NCBI GenBank assembly: GCA_049582805.1
Contig: JBAUUR010000057.1
Location: 1 to 17,386 of the forward strand
Length of the DNA stretch: 17,386 bases
Source: CAVXFS01 sp049582805
GTDB taxonomy: Bacteria; Pseudomonadota; Gammaproteobacteria; Burkholderiales; Gallionellaceae
Reading direction: 5' to 3'
Shown: positions 8,701 to 14,931 of the stretch, in pieces
Numbering within the stretch: the stretch's first letter is position 1
Layout of the letters: every line of letters begins with the position of its first letter
Made by a program: the position numbers and the translations under genes
Notes under the pieces: model-generated
What the model was told of the DNA's origin: nothing
The model's input: the letters and a program-made list of their open reading frames with translations, nothing else
Databases searched by the model: none

Positions 8701-9888
8701 CTTGCCCGCGCCGCGCATCACGTCCATGCCCAGCCATGCTGCCAGCAGCACACGCCATAAATGATCGAAGCTGACGTGATTTGTGTAGTATTCCGCTGCC
8801 CGATACAGCGATGGATCGGGTTCGGCATCGCCGCGCCGTATGTCTATGGCATGCACCCATTGCCCCCAGCCGGAGGTGGTATCGGGATCGCGCTTGCCCG
8901 ATTCGCCGATACAGAATTTACGCGCCAGTTCCAGATGTTTGGGGGTTTGTTGCGCCAGCAGGATCAGCGGATAAACCCAGGCGATGCTGGCGGGGAAGAT
9001 GCGTTTTTTTGCGCTGATCTCCACCTGGCGTTTTTTTATCGCGGCTTCAAACAATGCCTGTGCCTCAGCCCATTTTCCTTCCTGTGCCAGCGCATAGGCT
9101 TGCAGTGCCTCAGCCGCGCCTGCATGGATGCCATTCAGTATCGCGCGCGCGGCATCGCGCTCGCCCCGGTGCAGCAACAATTCTGCAAGGGCGATACGCA
9201 AATGGGCGGGCATTTGTTCGCGGCTGCCTGCTACCTGTGCCAACGTCCAGTTGACCACCGGCAAAAGCTCCGGATCCCAGTCCGCGCTCAAACTCATCAC
9301 CGCCATATAGGCAAGATCCCAGCGATACGCCGGATCGATACGTGCGAAGGAGGCCTCGCTGAAATCGAGCAGGAGTGCAGAGAGCAGGATGCTGTTCCAG
9401 TCCATCGAGCGTCCGATCAATTGGGCCATGCGATCGATTTCCGATTTCGGGGCGCGGGTCAATAGCGCCAGGCGCACGATGGCGACCGTGGCTTCGCGGT
9501 CGTAGAGCGGCCAGGAATACAGCGTGCGCTGCGGGTTGAAGCCGTGAACTTCGTACAGGGCGCTGCGCAGGATGTGCGGCTCTGCGGTATTGAGCAATTC
9601 TTCATACAAGGGGGAGCGTTGCGAGTCTGCCAACCGGTAATAGCCACTGCGCTGCCGGGATTCAAGAATCAGATTTTGCTTGAGCAGTTGTTGCGTGCAG
9701 TGCTTCACTTCGTCAACTGTAATCATGCGGCCACTGCTGTGCTTGAGATCGAGCTTGCGCAGCAGGTTGAAGATGGTGGTGCGCGGGTGCGGTGTCCACA
9801 GCAAGGCCATGGCGAGCATGATCTGCCGGGTGATTTGATCCATGTCCTTTACCGGGATTGCGGGGGAGTCGCCGAACAGGTCTTTCAT
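5713..9888 (-). CDS. large SNF2-family helicase-like ATPase
   Basis: A 1391-residue protein. The C-terminal third is a complete SNF2 ATPase motor: motif I DDMGLGKT (about residues 959-966), motif II DEAQ (about 1053), motif III SGTPVEN, then the helicase C lobe with ALVFSQFVDF, SLKAGGFGLNL, DPWWNPAAEDQ and motif VI QAMGRAHRMGQ (about 1326-1336). Just before the motor is a bacterial SNF2-associated region (RDWFKLEGEAKVDEG, about 820-890). The ~800-residue N-terminus is largely unrecognised, with a TPR-like helical stretch near 230-285. No SWIM zinc motif is seen, and the layout is not that of RapA. Family members are DNA translocases or remodellers of unclear role. An upstream in-frame ATG at 9919-9921 abuts a TATAAT box (9913-9918), so the start at 9886-9888 (MKDLFGD) is preferred. 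Its last ~160 bp are copied twice downstream. Confidence 0.92.
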   Translation of the reverse strand: MKDLFGDSPAIPVKDMDQITRQIMLAMALLWTPHPRTTIFNLLRKLDLKHSSGRMITVDEVKHCTQQLLKQNLILESRQRSGYYRLADSQRSPLYEELLNTAEPHILRSALYEVHGFNPQRTLYSWPLYDREATVAIVRLALLTRAPKSEIDRMAQLIGRSMDWNSILLSALLLDFSEASFARIDPAYRWDLAYMAVMSLSADWDPELLPVVNWTLAQVAGSREQMPAHLRIALAELLLHRGERDAARAILNGIHAGAAEALQAYALAQEGKWAEAQALFEAAIKKRQVEISAKKRIFPASIAWVYPLILLAQQTPKHLELARKFCIGESGKRDPDTTSGWGQWVHAIDIRRGDAEPDPSLYRAAEYYTNHVSFDHLWRVLLAAWLGMDVMRGAGKPYREALSTMAQHQIDRLKRCGLAWLTYLAEGAKTLINGQEPPAGYFVAGKAEHWRELLSALQSLGSDAPAKSESGESTRYIWMMDISKDGALKDIHPMEQKRGARGWSKPKAISLSRIAGNPHLSPWDAKVANCIHTEKYSRRNVTLDLPNAVQALVSHPAVVLSSNPEQFIELSEGTPEIEVIHKDDKITLKVTPPLRAGAPPDEYYYDADEKREAEAMRLITLVQDSAQRVRLIRFTPSQRRAAQLLAEKVAIPASAQKELHTAMQALTGHFQLQSDHLQAAREVPAEARLRAELSPLNDGLLLRLVAVPLGAEGPRIAPGSGRTRLMALVGGESIGTTRQLEVERTHRDAVLDALPFLEHCAGDSDQCEWDVAEPEDALALVEVLPTLPAIAALDWPKGKAVKVVSVDMSQLSVQVKSERDWFKLEGEAKVDEGLVFTFETLLAASRSSSRFIAMGNGVYAALTRRLKERLSDLASVTETDKHGARIPRLAAAWIDDALEGINTKSDKEFRSAIEKLRSTQEQDFPLPKSLQAELRPYQEDGYLWASRLAQAGFGACLADDMGLGKTLQSLALLLARAENGPALIIAPTSVCGNWIAEAARFAPSLNLHLFSEADREAIINDAAAFDVVVVSYTLVQQAGEQFAAKHWHTVIADEAQAIKNATAKRSQAVFELNADFRLALSGTPVENRLAELWSIMRFANPGLLGSLTRFNERFATPIERNKDRDAQHTLRRLIAPFLLRRTKAQVLQELPPRTELVVKIAPAKEEASHYEALRRQAIAEADAALAGNKAGQARMNILAQLTRLRRAACDPRIVTPAYPASGSKVQTFTTLALELVANGHKALVFSQFVDFLTLLREAMDATGIAYQYLDGATPAAERTKRVAAFQAGKSDLFLISLKAGGFGLNLTAADYVVITDPWWNPAAEDQAMGRAHRMGQLRPVTVYRLVTQGTVEEQIVGLHNDKRALAESILGEGDAVNIPSTEELISLIKGD

Positions 9889-9912
9889 ATGCAACAAGCC
9901 TAGTGATGTCGA

Positions 9913-9918
9913 ATTATA
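9913..9918 (-). promoter_or_regulatory. -10 box of the SNF2 gene
   Basis: TATAAT on the minus strand, preceded directly by TG. It lies 24 bases upstream of the preferred ATG. No good -35 hexamer is visible. If used, transcription would start near 9906, downstream of the ATG at 9919-9921, ruling that codon out. Confidence 0.55.
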
Positions 9919-9973
9919 CATTGCGACCGAAACCGTAGCGAGCGCGCGGCAGATGGCGAGGAAGTGCAGCCTG

Positions 9974-9979
9974 TATAAT
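9974..9979 (+). promoter_or_regulatory. -10 box of djlA
   Basis: TATAAT on the plus strand, preceded directly by TG, the mirror arrangement of the box at 9913-9918. It overlaps the ATG at 9978-9980, which would otherwise be the longest start for djlA, so that ATG is probably not transcribed. No clear -35 is seen. Confidence 0.55.
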
Positions 9980-10016
9980 GCGGGCCTTTAGTTGGTTACG
10001 CGCTAACTTTCTCTCT

Positions 10017-10020
10017 GGAG
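10017..10020 (+). promoter_or_regulatory. ribosome binding site selecting a TTG start for djlA
   Basis: GGAG five bases before an in-frame TTG at 10026-10028. It supports TTG and not the ATG at 9978 as the djlA start. Confidence 0.6.
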
Positions 10021-10025
10021 TTGTC

Positions 10026-10799
10026 TTGTTCAAGCTCATCGGTATCTTTGCGGGTTATTACTTTTTCGGGTTGTTCGGGGCGCTGCTCGGTCTGTTCATC
10101 GGGTCGTTTTTTGATCGGGTGAGGGTGTATGGTTCCGGCGGGGCGAATCCGTTGAGCAATGCGCTGCGCCAGGCTGTTTTCCTTGAGACGGTGTTCATCT
10201 CGATGGGCAAGCTGGCCAAGGCCGATGGGCATGTCTCGCAGGACGAGATCACTCATGTCGAGCAGTTCATGCAGAAGCTGAACATGACTGCGGAGCATCG
10301 TCAGCAGGCGATGGCCTTGTTCAAGCGCGGAGCCGATCCGGCGTTTGACATTGAGCCGACTTGCAAAAGGTTCATGGCGGTTTGCGGGCATACCAAGCAC
10401 CTGAAGCAGGTGTTGCTGGTATATCTGATCGTAATGGCACTCGCGGATGGACATTTTCATCCGGCTGAAGAAGCGCTGCTCGCCGACATCGCCGCGCGTC
10501 TTGGTTATGGGCAGGCCGAGTTCAAGCAGTTGATGGACATGGTGCTGAACCAGACGCACTTTGCCGGTGGGCAGGTCATCACACCTTCAGCATTGGATGA
10601 TGCGTATAAGGCATTGGCCGTGACCAAGGACAGCACCGACGCGGAGATCAAGCGCGCCTGGCGCAAGTTGATGAGCCAATATCACCCGGACAAGTTGATT
10701 GGACAAGGCATGCCTGAGGACATGATCGCCATGGCCACCGAACAGGCGAAGGAAATCCAGGTGGCCTATGACCTGGTCAAGAAGAGCAGGGGGATTTGA
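10026..10799 (+). CDS. djlA: DjlA-type membrane-anchored J-domain co-chaperone
   Basis: A 257-residue protein with the DjlA layout. An N-terminal glycine-rich membrane segment (about residues 2-29, FKLIGIFAGYYFFGLFGALL then GLFIGSFFD) is followed by a TerB-like domain with two acidic KADGHVSQDE and LADGHFHPAEE turns. The C-terminal J-domain has its HPD motif in YHPDKL (His220). DjlA is an inner-membrane DnaJ-like protein whose J-domain faces the cytosol and stimulates DnaK. A TTG start is chosen because GGAG precedes it by five bases, the protein then begins as DjlA proteins do, and the upstream ATG at 9978 overlaps a -10 box. The gene is divergent from the SNF2 gene. A REP-like hairpin and then yceH follow. 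Confidence 0.88.
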   Translation: MFKLIGIFAGYYFFGLFGALLGLFIGSFFDRVRVYGSGGANPLSNALRQAVFLETVFISMGKLAKADGHVSQDEITHVEQFMQKLNMTAEHRQQAMALFKRGADPAFDIEPTCKRFMAVCGHTKHLKQVLLVYLIVMALADGHFHPAEEALLADIAARLGYGQAEFKQLMDMVLNQTHFAGGQVITPSALDDAYKALAVTKDSTDAEIKRAWRKLMSQYHPDKLIGQGMPEDMIAMATEQAKEIQVAYDLVKKSRGI

Positions 10800-10811
10800 T
10801 TGAATTTTGTC

Positions 10812-10829
10812 GGGTGCGCAAGCGCACCC
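10812..10829. repeat. REP-like hairpin between djlA and yceH
   Basis: A perfect palindrome GGGTGCGCAAGCGCACCC followed by TAC. It shares the GGGTGC/GCACCCTAC core with the inverted pairs at 4984-5064 and 5467-5547. It could be a REP element, an RNA-stabilising hairpin or a weak terminator. There is no T-run. Confidence 0.6.
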
Positions 10830-10855
10830 TACGGCACTACTTTTCAGGATAAATG

Positions 10856-11533
10856 ATGACCACCACACTTCCCGTTCTCTCCCTTATTGAAACCCGCGTT
10901 CTCGGCGTGCTTGCAGAGAAGCAGCGCACGGTGCCGGATTCGTATCCGTTGACGCTGAATTCACTGGTGTCCGGCTGCAACCAGAAGAGCAGCCGCGATC
11001 CGGTGATCGAGGCTTCCGAAGCGGAGGTGGTGGTGGCGCTGGATAGCCTGCGGGGATTGTCGCTGATCGTGGAAACCAGCGGGGGGAGGGCGTCGCGTTA
11101 CGGGCACAACATCGAACGCGTCTTGCACATCCCCACGCAGTCCACCGCCTTGCTGACCCTGCTGATGCTGCGCGGCCCGCAGACGGCGGGGGAGTTGCGC
11201 ATCAATTGCGAACGGTTGCACAAGTTCGCGGACATTTCTTCGGTCGAAAGTTTTCTGGTCGAACTGACCGAGCGTGCAGCGGGCGCACTGGTGGTGGAAT
11301 TGCCGCGCCAGCCCGGCGCGCGCGAGAACCGTTGGATGCATCTGCTTTCAGGCGCGCCAGTCATCGAGGAGCATGCACCCGCTAGTGCGACATCCGCCGC
11401 TACCGCAGGCGATGTGACAGTGGGCGAAATTGCCGCGCTCAAGGCCAACATCACCAGGCTTGAAGCGGAGGTGAGCGAGCTGCGCGCTATGATGAATAAA
11501 CTGTGCGCGGAGCTGGGCGTTTCAGGTGAGTAA
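10856..11533 (+). CDS. yceH: YceH family (DUF480) protein
   Basis: A 225-residue protein of the DUF480/UPF0502 family (YceH in E. coli). Family signatures are LSLIETRVLGVLAEKQRTVP, DSYPLTLNSLVSGCNQKSSR, then DPV, the R(A)SRYGHNIERVL segment and LMLRGPQTAGELR. The fold is expected to be two winged-helix domains, which hints at nucleic-acid binding, but the biological role is unknown. The C-terminus adds a coiled coil (about residues 194-221, LKANITRLEAEVSELRAMMN). Two ATGs are adjacent. The second (10856) is preferred because AGGA at 10846-10849 is six bases away, against three for the first. It lies 56 bp after djlA and may be read from the same transcript. Confidence 0.88.
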   Translation: MTTTLPVLSLIETRVLGVLAEKQRTVPDSYPLTLNSLVSGCNQKSSRDPVIEASEAEVVVALDSLRGLSLIVETSGGRASRYGHNIERVLHIPTQSTALLTLLMLRGPQTAGELRINCERLHKFADISSVESFLVELTERAAGALVVELPRQPGARENRWMHLLSGAPVIEEHAPASATSAATAGDVTVGEIAALKANITRLEAEVSELRAMMNKLCAELGVSGE

Positions 11534-11631
11534 CTACTGTCCATCTGTGCAAATTTATCTGCTTCGATACTGCTCGGCTCAGAGCGTTTTACTGGCTTCC
11601 TCCGTGCACATGATCGGGCCTGCCGTTCAAG

Positions 11632-11653
11632 GTTGGGAGGTTAGTCTCCCAAC
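11632..11653. terminator. hairpin enclosing the DUF1353 stop codon
   Basis: GTTGGGAG (11632-11639) and CTCCCAAC (11646-11653) form a perfect 8-bp stem with a 6-base loop. On the minus strand the TAA stop of the DUF1353 gene (11641-11643) sits in the loop. There is no T-run after it, so it may stabilise the mRNA end or mark a convergent gene boundary and need not be an intrinsic terminator. Confidence 0.5.
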
Positions 11654-12126
11654 GCCGCATCCAACGCGGCTTCCAGTTTTTTGAAGTCGATTCTCGGTTG
11701 GGCTGTTTTGCGGGTCAGCGTCATCTTGAATTGACGGTTGGTCATGCCGGTCGCGGCTTCCCATTGCGGCCCGAACAGCCGCACAGCGGTATAAAACAAC
11801 AAGGCGCGTGCTTCGGACGTGCCGTCTTTAAGCATGGCTTCATAGAACATGCGATGCGCATCTCTTGATGTCCTGATGTGTTTTTCGCAGGCTACATCGT
11901 GCACGACGCTGGCGCGGCGATAGTCCCCGATAAAGGGCGTGCCGACGACCTCGGACCATATTGCTTCGGGGATGCTGGCGCCATCGACGATGTCGCCGGT
12001 TTTCGCTTCCCATTTGAAACCGGTGCTGTCGAAGAATGCAAAGTCCGCAAGCAATTGCATTTTGCGGTCTGCGCCGTCCTGCACCAGCCAGCGTGCATCC
12101 ACATTGCCTTCAAAGTGGGTATTCAT
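11641..12126 (-). CDS. DUF1353 family protein
   Basis: A 161-residue protein matching the DUF1353 pattern: GDIVDGASIPEAIW (VDGASIP at residues 47-53), GTPFIGDYRRASVVHDVACE (VVHD at 74-77), a DAHRMFYEAM segment and TAVRLFGPQWEA. Members occur in phages and in bacterial gene clusters and their role is unknown. The conserved His-Asp and Asp-Gly residues suggest a possible metal or active site, which is speculative. The start is supported by AAGGA at 12133-12137, six bases upstream. It lies 36 bp downstream of the C1A peptidase gene on the same strand, so the two are probably one operon. A hairpin surrounds its stop codon. No other phage genes are nearby. Confidence 0.85.
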   Translation of the reverse strand: MNTHFEGNVDARWLVQDGADRKMQLLADFAFFDSTGFKWEAKTGDIVDGASIPEAIWSEVVGTPFIGDYRRASVVHDVACEKHIRTSRDAHRMFYEAMLKDGTSEARALLFYTAVRLFGPQWEAATGMTNRQFKMTLTRKTAQPRIDFKKLEAALDAALGD

Positions 12127-12162
12127 GGCGATTCCTTTCGCGGTGGTGTGGGTGGATTCTTT

Positions 12163-12939
12163 TCAGGCTGCCACCAGCCGTATCGTCCAGAAATCATCGG
12201 CCAGGTTGGAGTCGGTGAGATAGGAATAGGGCATGGTGAAATAGCCTTTGATGCCCCATTTTGCGCTCCATGAATTGCGCACGATGAAGCGCTGTGTCTT
12301 GTCTTCGTAGCCGACGGCCATGACCGCATGTCCACCGAGAAGTTTTTCCTTCGGGCCGGGCATGTCGAGTTCGCCGGTCCTGGCCACGGAGTCGCTTTCG
12401 AATTCGGTGTAGACCGAGAAGCCAAAGACGAAAGGATAGCCGGATGCGAGGCAGCCTTTCATCTGGTTGAGAATCTGCGGCACGCGCTGGTATTGCACGG
12501 CCTTGTATTTCGTTGCGTCCCTGTAGCAAGCAGTGGCAGGTTTGCTGGCGAATTTGGCGATGACATAAGGCCATTCCTTTTCCGTACATTCCCCTTGCTT
12601 GGCGACGCTCTTGATGCCGTCGCGGATTTGTGCGCCGGAATCGGAATTGACGCTGTGCTCCATGACGCGCTCGTTGTAGTAGATGAACAGGCGCGAAGGA
12701 ACGAAGTCCGGTCTGAATTTCTGCTTGTGCCGCTCGAACTGGATTGCAGCGCCGATGGCATTGGCGGTGCAACTGCCGAGTTGGCCCTGATCATAAACTG
12801 GCGGGCATTTGGAGCGGAGATCAGTACTGGCAGGCAGCTTGGCGATGTACGCAACCGGCGCGGCGTACAAGTGGTCGCGTTGGTCGGGAACGTCCGGCAG
12901 CCAGCCATAGCCGCGCTCGATTCTGGATGTTTTGGTCAT
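12163..12939 (-). CDS. C1A papain-family cysteine peptidase
   Basis: A 258-residue protein with the papain-like catalytic set: the oxyanion Gln51 and nucleophile Cys57 in DQGQLGSCTANAIGAA, the general base His204 in LGGHAVMAVGYED, and Asn222 in VRNSWSAKWGIKGYF. An N-terminal GWLPDVPDQRDHLYAAP segment is typical of bacterial C1 peptidases that carry no long propeptide. There is no signal peptide, so cytosolic action, or export by another route, is likely. The Cys region has CTA in place of papain's CWA, as in many bacterial homologues. A strong AAGGAG at 12947-12952, seven bases before the ATG, fixes the start. The DUF1353 gene follows after 36 bp, and this pairing suggests a shared but unknown function. 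Confidence 0.9.
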   Translation of the reverse strand: MTKTSRIERGYGWLPDVPDQRDHLYAAPVAYIAKLPASTDLRSKCPPVYDQGQLGSCTANAIGAAIQFERHKQKFRPDFVPSRLFIYYNERVMEHSVNSDSGAQIRDGIKSVAKQGECTEKEWPYVIAKFASKPATACYRDATKYKAVQYQRVPQILNQMKGCLASGYPFVFGFSVYTEFESDSVARTGELDMPGPKEKLLGGHAVMAVGYEDKTQRFIVRNSWSAKWGIKGYFTMPYSYLTDSNLADDFWTIRLVAA

Positions 12940-12946
12940 GGTGATT

Positions 12947-12952
12947 CTCCTT
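12947..12952 (-). promoter_or_regulatory. ribosome binding site of the C1A peptidase gene
   Basis: AAGGAG on the minus strand, seven bases upstream of the ATG at 12937-12939. It is one of the strongest ribosome sites in the window. Confidence 0.75.
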
Positions 12953-12954
12953 GA

Positions 12955-13699
12955 ATTGTTTTGGATGCATGTTGGTTATTGATGCAAACGGAAGGACTTG
13001 CCGGCAGAGGAGGCGGCAGAAACGCGAAGAGAAGTGTGGTCATACGACCTCCCCCTTGACAAGAACAGCTACTGGCGCTCGATTTCCGTTTTGAGCGGAA
13101 ATCAACGGTTAATGAGACGGAGTGTTTCCGTTGCCCATTTTGCTTCTCCGGTACTGATCATTTTCGTGTGTGGTTTGATGCGAAACCACGTATGGCTTTC
13201 ACGACTGAACCCGTCGAAGCAGCTTGCGCCAGCCTCCTGTTCTGGGGGAATTCGCCGCTTGCCCGGCACCGTGCGTGCGGTGCGGTGTGCAATTTGGCGG
13301 ACGTGCAAGTGAGGCGCATTCTGTGGCGGCGAAGCCGGGATTGTCAATAAAAATAATTCGAATGGGGTGACTACTTCAGTCAAACAACCAAGACACCAAT
13401 TTTCGCCCGCGTTGCTTTTGAATTCCGTTCGCTCAGCGGAATTTTCACCTGCACTGCGCGCCTTGAACAAATCAATTTGCAACTTTCCAAATTGGGCATG
13501 ACGCTGCTTGCAGGAATGCTGGGTCTGTTCGGCCTGGGCATTTTGCGGCGACACTCGAAAGTAGGGTGATGGTTTGGTCAGCCGTCGGGTACGACGGCAT
13601 CGCTCGCGCCTAACATTGCCAATACGCCAGGGAACGCTGAACATTGCTGTGCCATGCAGGCACTGGTTCAGCGTTTCCTTATCAATTGCCGTTTTGAAA
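12955..13699. other. 745-bp gene-poor stretch with hairpins
   Basis: No convincing gene was found. A 224-codon minus-strand frame (13102-13776) spans much of it but runs into mogA, lacks a ribosome site and has an Arg/Gln/His/Ser-rich translation with no recognisable domain. Clear hairpins are GATTTCCG/CGGAAATC (13081-13103), AATTCCG/CGGAATT (13421-13443), a GCCGTC/GACGGC hairpin near 13580, and a long AACGCTGAAC/GTTCAGCGTT pair (13632-13676) with an inner GTGCC/GGCAC. It may be the remains of a degraded element. Confidence 0.5.
13632..13676. repeat. inverted repeat downstream of mogA
   Basis: Arms AACGCTGAAC and GTTCAGCGTT are perfect inverses. A second pair, GTGCC and GGCAC, lies inside the loop. 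The structure sits about 25 bp past the mogA stop codon and could end or stabilise the moa transcript. No T-run is present. Confidence 0.5.
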
Positions 13700-14260
13700 T
13701 CAGGATGGGCGAAGCGCTGATTTTGGGCGGAATGCAGCGATGACATTCTCGTGGGTTTCAATGTAGGGACCACCAATCAGGTCTATGCAATAGGGTACGG
13801 CGGCAAACACCCCATCCAGCGTTTCCTTGATGGCCTTTGGCTGTCCCGGTAAATTCAGGATCAAGCTGCTGCCCCGAACTACGCCGACCTGGCGCGACAG
13901 GATGGCGGTTGGAACATAACGCAGACTGACTGCACGCATCTGTTCGCCAAAGCCCGGAAGAACCTTGTGCGCGACCGCAAGCGTGGCCTCCGGCGTAACG
14001 TCGCGCGGCGCCGGCCCCGTGCCGCCGGTGGTAAGAATCAGGTGGCACCCTTCATGGTCGGCAAGATCGATCAGAGTCGATTCGATCAGCAACTGTTCAT
14101 CGGGTATCAGGCGCGTGACACATTGCCACGGACTTTTCAATGCTTGCGTCAACCATTCCTGCAACGCAGGCAGGCCTGCATCCTGATAATCTCCCCTGCT
14201 GGCGCGGTCGCTGATCGAGACCAGGCCGACCCTAAGTAATGGCTCGCCTGGTTTCCGCAT
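13700..14260 (-). CDS. mogA: molybdopterin adenylyltransferase MogA
   Basis: A 186-residue protein closely resembling E. coli MogA. It begins LLRVGLVSISDRASRGDYQD, has the molybdopterin-binding TTGGTG at residues 77-82 followed by PAPRDVTPEAT (Asp87), then PGFGEQMRAVSLRYVPTAIL, SRQVGV, the LNLPGQPKAIKETL segment and an AAFRPKSA ending. MogA adenylylates molybdopterin using ATP before molybdate insertion. It lacks the short insertion that E. coli MogA has after the KSIKECLEGV equivalent. The start at 14258-14260 is chosen because GGAGG (14266-14270) precedes it by five bases. An upstream ATG at 14275 lies before that site. It overlaps the end of mobA by 29 bp, indicating translational coupling. 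Confidence 0.95.
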   Translation of the reverse strand: MRKPGEPLLRVGLVSISDRASRGDYQDAGLPALQEWLTQALKSPWQCVTRLIPDEQLLIESTLIDLADHEGCHLILTTGGTGPAPRDVTPEATLAVAHKVLPGFGEQMRAVSLRYVPTAILSRQVGVVRGSSLILNLPGQPKAIKETLDGVFAAVPYCIDLIGGPYIETHENVIAAFRPKSALRPS

Positions 14261-14849
14261 ATGTTCCTCCGGCATGCAATATCTGATTGGCGAGTGACAA
14301 TTCCTCAGTGGTGTTTATATTGGCGAATGCAGTGACATCTTCAAACTCGACAACACTGGACTGCAATGTATCCTGCCAGGAAATTACTTTGCGCCCTCCA
14401 CCCTCAAGGTAAGCATCAAGCTTGGGTAATACGCGTTCGTGGTATAGCGCAATGGCTGCCTGCCTGCGGCCTTCCAACATGGCCACAGACATTTCACTAT
14501 TTCCGCAGACGAGGGATGCATGCAGACGTTCAATCAGGTCTCGTGGCAGAAACGGCGTATCGCAAGGCACACTGGCAATCAGTCGGTGTCTGGCACATTG
14601 CAGGGCGGACTGCAATCCCGCCAACGGGCCGGCGTAATCAGGCATTCGGTCGGCAATCACCCGGCAACCGAAGCGTGCGTAGGATGCAGGATTATCGTTG
14701 GCGCTGATCAATACTTCGTCACATTGCGGCCGGACAGATTCAAGCACCCATTCCAGCAGTGGCCTGCCCTGTAACAGTTGCAGAGGCTTGGCTCCGCCTA
14801 TACGCGAGCCCATTCCTCCGGCGAGAATGACGACTGATATTGTTTCCAT
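14232..14849 (-). CDS. mobA: molybdenum cofactor guanylyltransferase MobA
   Basis: A 205-residue nucleotidyltransferase. The N-terminal GTP-binding loop reads LAGGMGSRIGGAKPLQLLQG (residues 9-28), and VPCDTPF (residues 94-100) carries the metal-binding Asp97 equivalent of E. coli Asp101. MobA transfers GMP from GTP to Mo-molybdopterin to make the guanine dinucleotide form used by DMSO-reductase-family enzymes such as nitrate reductases and formate dehydrogenases. The start at 14847-14849 (METISVV) gives the normal family N-terminus. An upstream ATG at 14990 would add 47 unrelated residues and overlap moaA. It lies 82 bp after moaA and overlaps mogA by 29 bp. Confidence 0.92.
   Translation of the reverse strand: METISVVILAGGMGSRIGGAKPLQLLQGRPLLEWVLESVRPQCDEVLISANDNPASYARFGCRVIADRMPDYAGPLAGLQSALQCARHRLIASVPCDTPFLPRDLIERLHASLVCGNSEMSVAMLEGRRQAAIALYHERVLPKLDAYLEGGGRKVISWQDTLQSSVVEFEDVTAFANINTTEELSLANQILHAGGTYAETRRAIT
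14266..14270 (-). promoter_or_regulatory. ribosome binding site of mogA inside mobA
   Basis: GGAGG on the minus strand, five bases before the ATG at 14258-14260. It decides between two candidate mogA starts and lies within the mobA coding sequence. Confidence 0.7.
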
Positions 14850-14931
14850 TGCTATTCCGGGATTTCGGCACCCGATTTTAAATGTACCCTTGAAGGCCAG
14901 AAAAGGGACGGGCAAATATGGGCCGGTTTCG

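Noticed and set aside
7243..8760. 505-codon plus-strand frame opposite the SNF2 gene
   Set aside because: It is a long antisense shadow in a GC-rich gene. The translation is Phe/His/Gln/Gly-rich with no domain, while the opposite strand encodes a clear SNF2 protein.
11641..12939. Prophage remnant based on the DUF1353 gene
   Set aside because: There are no integrase, structural, lysis or regulator genes nearby, and the partner is a C1A peptidase, so a prophage is not supported.
13609..13676. Possible integron attC site (GCCTAAC followed by a hairpin)
   Set aside because: The left core motif fits, but the right side reads GTTCAGC and not GTTRRRY, and no integrase or cassette array is present.
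13102..13776. 224-codon minus-strand frame overlapping the end of mogA
   Set aside because: It starts inside mogA, has no ribosome site, spans several hairpins and gives an Arg/Gln/His-rich translation without any domain. It is treated as non-coding.
13668..13835. Possible mogA fragment duplication (CAGCGTTTCCTT shared at two places)
   Set aside because: Only 12 bases match and similarity does not extend on either side. Likely chance.
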